Assembly: GCA_003433295.1 (NCBI GenBank)
Contig: CP016202.1
Coordinates: 1,836,732-1,883,940, forward strand
Length of the DNA stretch: 47,209 bases
Direction: 5' to 3'
From: Eubacterium minutum ATCC 700079
GTDB taxonomy: Bacteria; Bacillota; Clostridia; Peptostreptococcales; Anaerovoracaceae
Of this stretch, positions 40,683-47,209 are shown piece by piece. Each line of letters opens with the position of its first letter. Position 1 is the stretch's first letter. The notes beneath the pieces were generated by a model. It was not told the origin of the DNA. It saw nothing but the letters and a program-made list of their open reading frames with translations, and ran no database searches. Both the position numbers and the translations under genes were made by a program.

Positions 40683-40702
40683 CGATCGGGAGTGATATCA
40701 CG

Positions 40703-41722
40703 TTATTTCAACATTCCCATGTAAGTAAGAGTCCGTATAAGCTGGCTGACGTAGCTCATCTCATTGTCGTACCACGACACCACCCTTACCTCATAGATGT
40801 GTGTTCCGCATTTCTGGACAAGGGTCTGGGTGGCATCGAACAGCGATCCGTAACTCATTCCTATGGTATCGCTCGAAACTATTTCATCTTCCGTGTAGCC
40901 GAAGGAATCGTCTGCCGATTCTTTCATTTTGGCGTTGATCCCCGCCACGCTCACGGAATCTGTCGTGTCTTTCAACGTGGCATCCAAAATAGTGATGGAG
41001 CCGCTTGATACGGGAACTCTCTGGGCGGAACCTATCAGTTTTCCGTCAAGTTCGGGTATCACAAGACCTATCGCTTTGGCGGCGCCTGAACTTGTGGGCA
41101 CTATATTTTCGGCTCCCGCCCTTGAGCGGCGGAGATTTCCTTTTCTCTGAGGCCCGTCGAGGAGCATCTGATCCGCCGTATACGCATGTATGGTCGTCAT
41201 AAACCCTGTCCTGAGTTCGCGATAGTCGTTCAAAGCCTTTGCCATGGGAGCGAGGCAGTTGGTCGTGCACGAAGCGCCGGAAACGACGGTGTCCGACGGA
41301 GCCAGAATCTCGTGGTTGGTTCCGTACACGACCGTCTTTACATCATTTCCCGCGGGGGCGGATATCAGCACTTTCTTTGCGCCGGCGCGCAGGTGGCATT
41401 CCGCTTTTTCTTTGGAAGTGTAAAAGCCGGTGCATTCCAGGACCATATCTATTCCTAACTCTTCCCACGGGAGAACCGTAGCGTCCGACTCCGAGTAGAC
41501 TGTGATCCGCCTGCCGTCTACCGTTATCGAGTTCCCGTCATAATTCACATCATGCCCGTGAAAACCTCTCTGTACCGTATCGTATTTCAGCAGATAAGCG
41601 AGTATTTCCGGCGAAGCCAGATCGTTTATCGCCATAATTTCGAAGCTGTCGTCGTCTATGATCTTCCTGAAGGAAAGTCTGCCTATTCTACCAAATCCGT
41701 TGATCGCTAATTTTACTCCCAT
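40703..41722 (-). CDS. gap: Glyceraldehyde-3-phosphate dehydrogenase, type I
   Basis: NAD-dependent oxidation and phosphorylation of glyceraldehyde-3-phosphate in glycolysis. The 339-residue product has the Rossmann [10 protein letters not shown], Asp34 in INDLAS (NAD preference), the catalytic Cys152 in [12 protein letters not shown], the matching His in TIHAYTADQ and WYDNEMSY near the end. GGGAG precedes ATG 41722; the frame is open 15 codons further upstream without a site. It is transcribed alone, not with pgk-tpi, under a promoter adjacent to the dispersed repeat. Confidence 0.97.
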   Translation of the reverse strand: MGVKLAINGFGRIGRLSFRKIIDDDSFEIMAINDLASPEILAYLLKYDTVQRGFHGHDVNYDGNSITVDGRRITVYSESDATVLPWEELGIDMVLECTGFYTSKEKAECHLRAGAKKVLISAPAGNDVKTVVYGTNHEILAPSDTVVSGASCTTNCLAPMAKALNDYRELRTGFMTTIHAYTADQMLLDGPQRKGNLRRSRAGAENIVPTSSGAAKAIGLVIPELDGKLIGSAQRVPVSSGSITILDATLKDTTDSVSVAGINAKMKESADDSFGYTEDEIVSSDTIGMSYGSLFDATQTLVQKCGTHIYEVRVVSWYDNEMSYVSQLIRTLTYMGMLK

Positions 41723-41795
41723 TATATTTCTCCCGTATATTTCTTCTGCTCCTGTATGGATTTTCAATACTCATCGTTGTTTAAAACTTTATGGA

Positions 41796-41824
41796 ATTAT
41801 ACCATGTTCGGACTCGGGCTTCAA
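41796..41824 (-). promoter_or_regulatory. gap promoter
   Basis: On the minus strand TTGAAG (41824-41819), 17-bp spacer and TATAAT (41801-41796) preceded by TGG, an extended -10. It lies 38 bp downstream of the 19-bp core that ends repeat copy B. Confidence 0.7.
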
Positions 41825-41842
41825 TGCTTCAAATTGCCTATA

Positions 41843-41960
41843 ACGGTGTCAAGTTTTTGTGGAGTTTTTCTCCGGCACCACACGTGAACGGATTTCAGAC
41901 TTCCTATAAAATGCGGACACGGGCATCCGGCAAGCCCTCGTCGCAGGCAACCGCGCGCCT
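41843..41960 (-). repeat. Dispersed ~120-bp repeat, copy B
   Basis: Reverse complement of this stretch matches 644-764 with about 90% identity, including the GGAG-AAAAA-CTCC hairpin and the 19-bp core (41861-41843). Both copies lie just upstream of an extended -10 promoter and point toward it. Confidence 0.8.
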
Positions 41961-42236
41961 TACTTGCGGAAATTGAGTGGTGGCGTGAACTCGGGCATAC
42001 TAGGGCATAATAGTTTCTATGCAAGCATAAGGAAAATGCAAATAAAATCTTGCGGGATTTGCAAATTTATAAATAAAAATACTTCCATGAGCATATATTT
42101 AACGTTTATTTAACGCTTGCTCTGTAAAATTAGCAAAAATAATCAGCGTTTGGACAGTCTTTTGGAAAGGATGGTGATGTGAATGTGATGCAAATGTTAA
42201 TGAAAGAAATGTAAATGTTAAAAAGGAGGAAAAATC
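41961..42236. other. Leader region of the surface protein gene
   Basis: AT-rich. TTGCTC (near 42117) and TAATCA (near 42140) with 17 bp between could be a promoter. 42172-42220 is a run of ATG/GTG-rich degenerate repeats (GTGATGTGAATGTGATG and similar). AAAGGAGGAAAAATC precedes the surface protein ATG. No structured RNA recognised. Confidence 0.4.
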
Positions 42237-45200
42237 ATGGATGGTTTGAGTAGAGAAAGAAAGAATGCGACAACCATGAAGAAAAAACTTTTAACCATGT
42301 TATTGGTTTTTGCTGTTGTTGCAACCTACATCCCTTTTGACCGTGCTTTCGCCGCGGATGAGAATGGCAAGCGGCAGGATAAGCAGGTCGAGAAGAAGGT
42401 AGACAAAGCTGCGGGCAAGCAGGAGGACAAGAAGTCGGACGCGAGCAAAGCGCAGCCGAAGAAAACGCCGGCCGATAAGCCTGAGAGCGACGCCGGCGGC
42501 AAGGATGCGGGCAAAGATGCAAACAAGGAGGGTGCGTCGACCAAATCGGAAAAAGGGTTCCTACCAGGTAAAACAAATCCGGGGATAGACGTGGATGAAC
42601 CTTTTTCTGCGGGGACTTTACGGCGTAGAATACCGTACGACGATGAGAGTTGCCATCTGGCGAACTTCGTTTATCCGAGCAATCCGAATAAGATATGTTT
42701 TTGGTCTAAACATCGTAACGAGCAGAAAACTTTAACATTGTCGGATGCAAGCCCGCATGAAAAAGCGAATTTCATCGATGAGCTTTACAGGGAGATTAAG
42801 CACAGAATTGGAAGAGGCGGAGAATACGATATCTTCATAAGCATAGATCCGACAGACAACCAGCTCAGTATAAGCGTTCCTATAAAGAAAGGCGCGCGTA
42901 TAGGCACATCGATACTTGAGAGCATACCTGAGATCAGGGTAATGAGGGGAGATACAACCTACGTTGCCACAGGATGGGCAGAGTCCGGTAGTCATGATTA
43001 TACACCACCGGCAAACAGGGATGTTTTCGCAGATACCCAGATAAACAAAAGCGGCTTCATCTATGCCACATCGGATAAATACGGCAAAGATCATGACTTT
43101 TCGAAGATGCCGGAGGATAGGTACAATAAGGTTCATGTCACCATAGATACGAGCGGTCCGGATTACTATGGACCGAAGAATTTTAAGTTCGGTAAGAATG
43201 GGGAGAATGAATTCACTATAAGAAAGGGCGATTCTCTGAGGAAGTACATAAAAGAGGATCTACCGGATAACGGGAGTTATAGTTTTGCGTATTTTTATAA
43301 ACCGGGCGACTCTGCCCATGGTGACACGCAAGTCGGCAAAGAAAATTTCGGTTATGATACACCTGTAAAGGACTGGGCGAAATCAAATAACGATGGCAGT
43401 ATTAAAATAAGACCGTCATACGGATATGTCACGTCCATATACGTGCATGAGTTACCTGAAGCGAGCAGCAAAAGTGTAAAATTGGCATCGTATGGAACCT
43501 ATAGTCCTATTTTCGTTGCAAATGGATCCCATATCCCTATTTTCGATGCAAGCGGTGCCGAAGGTGCTATCCCTCATGCCAACGTTAAGGGCAAGGTTTG
43601 TTTAGGGTATTCGACAGAGCCTGACGCAACATCCGCCATGCCGTACGACACAATAAGAAATAATATCCAAAAACACGGCAAGCGGCATCTGTATCCTGTA
43701 TACGAGGAAAAGAAGAAGTGCGTTATAGTCGACTATCACGGAGGCAAACCTGCGGCGGGAGCAGGACCCCTCAATACTCGGTTTTTGGCTCCTAAAGGAG
43801 CAAACATTTGGAAGGGTGGTTATATTACAGACGCTAGACGCGATGGGTTTACCAGCGGGGGTCTTAATATTAGAAACTACCATAATTGGAACTCAGTAAG
43901 GCATGGCAACGGTGCTGTCCAGTGGCCGATGTGGATATTATATGGGAGCGGAGAAAGTTTGGATGATTGTATTTTTGATGATGCAGTCGTGGATGTTGTA
44001 TGGAGGACACGGGTAGAAGAAGAGCTCACCTCAGGAGATCTTTCGTATAGTGTTTTTGAACACACCGATGGGCACGGGAAAAAATATTATACATATACGA
44101 TTTATGCCTTTATCACAAGGCCTGACATCAGCTCTAATATCGTGATACCTCGCGTACTTGAAAATGCCCACTACAAAGGGAAATATGTTGATGCCACTTT
44201 AGAAAAAATATCTGATAAATCATTCCGTAACAGACATTTGGAATACGTAAGGATAAAAGGATATAGAAATACGGTTGAATACATTCCTATCAGAATAGGG
44301 GAAAGAGCCTTTTATGGTAATAAAAAGCTGAGTAGCTTCAAAGCCCTTAAAAGCGAAACTGACGCTGAGTTCTCTAAAATAGATGATGAAGCGTTTAAAG
44401 GAGATGCCATGTCTTTCATTGATGTCTCTTCCTGTTCTCATGCTGAAATAGGAAAATCGGCTTTCGAAGATACCGGACTATGCAAGTATAGACAGGATAA
44501 AGGCAACTTTAGAGGCGATTGGAAGGTAATAGGAGAAAAAGCATTTTCTTCTTCTGGGTTAAATTATTTTAAACTCAGTGACATTGAGGGAATGAAGCAT
44601 ATAGGAGAGGGTGCATTTTCACATACTAGAATTGGTGAAAAACTCCCGGGTGCAGATGCAGGATCCGTTGAGATTCCTGCAAGCGTTGAGTCTATAGGAA
44701 AAGATGCGTTTGCTTCTGCGAGGATTAGAAAACTTAAATTCCAAGGAAATTCACTGAGAAGTATAGGGGATGGAGCCTTTCAGAACGATTGGCTGGATGA
44801 ATTGACGCTTCCTCAGGGAATCAACAGGATAGGGAAGAATGCTTTCGAGCACAATATCCTCAAAACTGCAGACATTTCAAACACTGCCGTTACGGAAGTT
44901 GCCGAAGGTGCTTTTCAAAATAACAAGCTGATTTCCGCAAAGCTTCCAAGTAGCGTAAAGACTATTGGAAAGTATGCCTTCATGAACAATGAATTCGAAG
45001 ACATTACACTCGGAGACGGCGTGGAGGGGATTGAAGAAGGTGCGTATCGCGATAATCCTAAAATGGTAAGCGCATCCATAAGCCAAAATCTTAAATTTCT
45101 GCATGGGGATACATTCTATCTCAACCCGAACAACAGACCTAGGGTAAAGGTAAATATAAGGGAGAATAGAAACCCTAATGACCTCAAGGATTCAGCATAT

Positions 45201-47209
45201 CATGTTGTATATCCTCACATGCAGCTGAAACTCACCTTTGACGATAACGGAGGCAGCGGAGGTCCGGGAACCATAGAAGTCGAGAAGGGAAAACCGATAG
45301 GAGCGAAATTCCCTAACAAAAAGCCTACAAGGAAAGGCTATAACTTTAACGGATGGAATACAAGCAAGAAAGATGTTGATACCGATGCCGGAAACTTTGA
45401 TCAGAATTCGCAGATTACGGAAGATACGACCGTATACGCCACATGGGAAAGTAAGAGAGTTGACATCAACTTCGACGGAAACGGCGGAAGGAATGTACCG
45501 AAATCGACTTATCAGTATTTCGGGTACAAGCTTAACGATAAATACAATGATGCATATCCTACTCAGATTCCGATCAAGGAAGGATATAAGTTCCTCGGCT
45601 GGGCTAAGACCAAGGATGCCGCGGAGCCTAATGTAACGAAAGATACCGTAATTGACAGTGAAGGACCTGTTACGTACTATGCGGTATGGCAGGAGGACAA
45701 GGTACATGTAAGCTTCAACGCAAACGGCGGAGAAGGTGCTCCTGAAAAGGTTGAGGTGCTCAGAAACAAGAGCCTCGGACAGGCTTTCCCTACAAGAAAG
45801 CCTACAAGGACGGGACATGTGTTCCTCGGATGGGCTAAGTCCCAGTATGCGACAAGACCCGACTTCTACAGCGATACTCCTGTTCCTCAGAACATGACGG
45901 TGTACGCGGTCTGGAGAGCGGAGAATGTAGAGGAAGTTACGGTTACGTTCGACGTAAACGGAGGAAACGGAAACGGAACTACGGTTACGATCCAGAAGGG
46001 AACCGCGCTTGAAGACAAGTTCCCTACAATGAAGCCTGAGAAAGACGGATACACCTTCAAGGGATGGTCCCTGAATCAGAATGCTTCCAAGGCGGACTTC
46101 TTCAGAAGCACAGAAGTAAATGCAGATACGACAGTATATGCGGTTTGGAAGCAGAATGCGTCGATAGAAAATGTTACCGTTACATTCAACGGTAACGGTA
46201 CGGGCGTTACGGATGTCCCGCCTGCAGTAACCATAGATAAGGGAAGCACACTTTCGGATCAGTTCCCTAAGAGCAAGCCGAAGAGAGACGGATACATATT
46301 CCTTGGCTGGGCGAAGTCAAATGTTGCGACGATGCCTGACTTCTTCGAAGACACCGAGATAAACCATAACATGAATGTGTATGCCGTTTGGAGAGACATG
46401 GGAAGCATGACTGATCCTGTGACTGTATGGTTTGACGTGAACGGAGGAAGCGGAAGCTTCGCCCCTGTAACTGTAGAGAGAGGGACATCGCTTGCGGATG
46501 CCTTCCCTAAGAAAAAGCCTACAAAGTCCGGGTACAGATTCAAAGGATGGGCAAAGAGCGCATCCGCGACGGCGCCTGACTTCGATAAGGACACGATAGT
46601 ATCGGGAGACTGGACGGTATATGCCGTATATGAGAAGCTCGAGAACGTGGTTCCGGGAGATCAGGAGAAACCTGAAGGGTATGTTACGATAACCTTTGAC
46701 CTTGACGGTAAAGGAACGACAGATGATCCTGCAAAGTGCTACGTCAAGAAAGATACGGAAGTTACCGTTGAGGCTCCGCAAGTTGTTGCAAACACCGGAC
46801 TCAGACACACGGGCTGGGATAAGCCTCTTAAAGGAACATTCAGCGTTGATACGACGATAAAGGCGACATATGAAGATGTTCCGAACGTAGTTCCGGGAGA
46901 TCAGGAAAAACCTGAAGGGTATGTGACGGTAACCTTTGACCTTGCGGGCAAGGGAACCACTGAAGACAATACCGTATACTACGTAAATCCGAATGAAGAT
47001 GTCGTGCTTACCGAACCTGAGGTAAAGGCAAAGACCGGTTACAAGCATGCAAGCTGGATATGGGGAGGCGGCGGATACGCCGATTGGGACTCCGGAGAAG
47101 AATATCAGTACGACAAGGATTACACTATAGTGGCTACGTACGATGACATCCCTAACGTTGTGCCGGGAACCGAACCGAAACCTGACGGATACAGCACGGT
47201 AACCTTTAA
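42237..47209 (+). CDS. Large cell-surface protein, BspA-type LRR and InlB B repeats (3' incomplete)
   Basis: The frame is open for 1657 codons from an ATG behind AAAGGAGG and runs off the window. A signal peptide (KKKLLTMLLVFAVVATYIPF, cleavage near AFA-ADE) is followed by a Lys/Asp/Ala-rich linker (about residues 40-110), a novel beta-rich region (about 120-680), BspA-type LRRs (about 683-965; IGERAFYGN, IGEGAFSHT, IGKNAFEHN, VAEGAFQNN), six InlB/Listeria-Bacteroides B repeats (about 998-1468; FDVNGG ... GYxFxGW ... TVYAVW) and at least two further repeats of the EKPEGYVTVTFDL type. Such proteins are adhesins attached to the wall; the anchoring signal would lie beyond the window. Confidence 0.9.
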   Translation, partial: MDGLSRERKNATTMKKKLLTMLLVFAVVATYIPFDRAFAADENGKRQDKQVEKKVDKAAGKQEDKKSDASKAQPKKTPADKPESDAGGKDAGKDANKEGASTKSEKGFLPGKTNPGIDVDEPFSAGTLRRRIPYDDESCHLANFVYPSNPNKICFWSKHRNEQKTLTLSDASPHEKANFIDELYREIKHRIGRGGEYDIFISIDPTDNQLSISVPIKKGARIGTSILESIPEIRVMRGDTTYVATGWAESGSHDYTPPANRDVFADTQINKSGFIYATSDKYGKDHDFSKMPEDRYNKVHVTIDTSGPDYYGPKNFKFGKNGENEFTIRKGDSLRKYIKEDLPDNGSYSFAYFYKPGDSAHGDTQVGKENFGYDTPVKDWAKSNNDGSIKIRPSYGYVTSIYVHELPEASSKSVKLASYGTYSPIFVANGSHIPIFDASGAEGAIPHANVKGKVCLGYSTEPDATSAMPYDTIRNNIQKHGKRHLYPVYEEKKKCVIVDYHGGKPAAGAGPLNTRFLAPKGANIWKGGYITDARRDGFTSGGLNIRNYHNWNSVRHGNGAVQWPMWILYGSGESLDDCIFDDAVVDVVWRTRVEEELTSGDLSYSVFEHTDGHGKKYYTYTIYAFITRPDISSNIVIPRVLENAHYKGKYVDATLEKISDKSFRNRHLEYVRIKGYRNTVEYIPIRIGERAFYGNKKLSSFKALKSETDAEFSKIDDEAFKGDAMSFIDVSSCSHAEIGKSAFEDTGLCKYRQDKGNFRGDWKVIGEKAFSSSGLNYFKLSDIEGMKHIGEGAFSHTRIGEKLPGADAGSVEIPASVESIGKDAFASARIRKLKFQGNSLRSIGDGAFQNDWLDELTLPQGINRIGKNAFEHNILKTADISNTAVTEVAEGAFQNNKLISAKLPSSVKTIGKYAFMNNEFEDITLGDGVEGIEEGAYRDNPKMVSASISQNLKFLHGDTFYLNPNNRPRVKVNIRENRNPNDLKDSAYHVVYPHMQLKLTFDDNGGSGGPGTIEVEKGKPIGAKFPNKKPTRKGYNFNGWNTSKKDVDTDAGNFDQNSQITEDTTVYATWESKRVDINFDGNGGRNVPKSTYQYFGYKLNDKYNDAYPTQIPIKEGYKFLGWAKTKDAAEPNVTKDTVIDSEGPVTYYAVWQEDKVHVSFNANGGEGAPEKVEVLRNKSLGQAFPTRKPTRTGHVFLGWAKSQYATRPDFYSDTPVPQNMTVYAVWRAENVEEVTVTFDVNGGNGNGTTVTIQKGTALEDKFPTMKPEKDGYTFKGWSLNQNASKADFFRSTEVNADTTVYAVWKQNASIENVTVTFNGNGTGVTDVPPAVTIDKGSTLSDQFPKSKPKRDGYIFLGWAKSNVATMPDFFEDTEINHNMNVYAVWRDMGSMTDPVTVWFDVNGGSGSFAPVTVERGTSLADAFPKKKPTKSGYRFKGWAKSASATAPDFDKDTIVSGDWTVYAVYEKLENVVPGDQEKPEGYVTITFDLDGKGTTDDPAKCYVKKDTEVTVEAPQVVANTGLRHTGWDKPLKGTFSVDTTIKATYEDVPNVVPGDQEKPEGYVTVTFDLAGKGTTEDNTVYYVNPNEDVVLTEPEVKAKTGYKHASWIWGGGGYADWDSGEEYQYDKDYTIVATYDDIPNVVPGTEPKPDGYSTVTF
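45228..46640 (+). repeat. Six InlB-type B repeats
   Basis: Units start near 45228, 45459, 45699, 45933, 46170 and 46410, a period of about 230-240 bp (77-80 residues). Each carries FxxNG, a KFP/AFP-KKPT stretch, GYxFxGW and YAVW/YATW. DNA is diverged between units, so these are old duplications. Confidence 0.85.
46645..47207 (+). repeat. NVVPG-EKPEGYVTVTFDL repeats
   Basis: Three copies start near 46645, 46883 and 47155. The first two share almost the same DNA over about 75 bp, implying recent duplication. The third is cut by the window edge; the final TAA letters are out of frame and not a stop. Confidence 0.85.

Noticed and set aside
41821-42024. A 67-codon minus-strand frame containing the peptide RRGLAGCPCPHF
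   Set aside because: The related peptide at 576-758 arises because both are read through the same non-coding repeat; there is no ribosome site, and the flanks of the two frames differ.
47207-47209. A stop codon at the window end
   Set aside because: The TAA is out of frame; codons here are ACC TTT then AA, so the gene continues.

Overview
The window looks like a chromosomal segment of a low-to-mid GC anaerobic Firmicute of the Clostridia. Supporting signs are Shine-Dalgarno sites of the AAGGAGG type, frequent TTG and GTG starts, a clpP-clpX-lon-engB run, a clostridial-type AI-2E/murB/PHP/rapZ cluster, CadC-type metal regulation and a giant LRR/InlB-repeat surface protein. Nitrogenase-like genes without a nif context, a stand-alone PduL and no respiratory genes suggest a fermentative anaerobe, perhaps of the Family XIII/Anaerovoracaceae type. 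That placement is inference. No rRNA, phage, IS element or CRISPR array was seen.

Layout. 1-3129: the end of a MATE exporter, a dispersed ~120-bp repeat with a promoter, a tiny membrane peptide gene and thrS. 3157-5640: tRNA-Ser, an AT-rich patch with a secreted GH114-type glycosidase, cobO and divergent promoters. 5534-9438: a short ORF, AI-2E transporter, murB, a PHP phosphoesterase and rapZ in a tightly overlapping operon. 9541-17149: a small HTH regulator, a CYTH protein, then tig-clpP-clpX-lon-engB, a protein folding and proteolysis cluster. 17358-21984: hpt, pduL, a PHP phosphatase, an orphan glpP and a beta-CASP metallo-hydrolase.

22021-28323 is the most unusual part. A DMT transporter and a membrane-anchored nuclease lead into a two-gene nitrogenase-like system. 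Its first gene fuses a complete Fe protein (NifH-like) to a NifD-like subunit through a repeat linker. The second gene is a NifK-like partner that has lost two of the three P-cluster cysteine positions. Downstream lies a ~100-nt intergenic element that folds on paper into a four-way junction with four perfect stems, then a small HTH-like gene and a second multi-stem element.

28513-33484: a SurA/PrsA-like exported protein, ychF and lgt (minus strand), six tRNA genes (minus strand) and a membrane-tethered metallophosphoesterase whose metal ligands are nearly all replaced. 33589-37367: a minus-strand heavy-metal operon (arsR/cadC-like, stand-alone HMA chaperone, P1B ATPase lacking its own HMA domain, then a B3/B4 protein) with a perfect inverted-repeat operator. 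37506-41722: purC, a small secreted FN3-like protein, a DUF4143-type ATPase and gap. Upstream of gap lies the second copy of the ~120-bp repeat. 42237 to the window end: an incomplete large surface protein with a signal peptide, BspA-type leucine-rich repeats, six InlB-type B repeats and further repeats, still open at the right edge.

All functions are read from sequence motifs and remembered family features. No database search was run. Promoter, terminator and RNA-fold calls come from visual pairing and spacing only.
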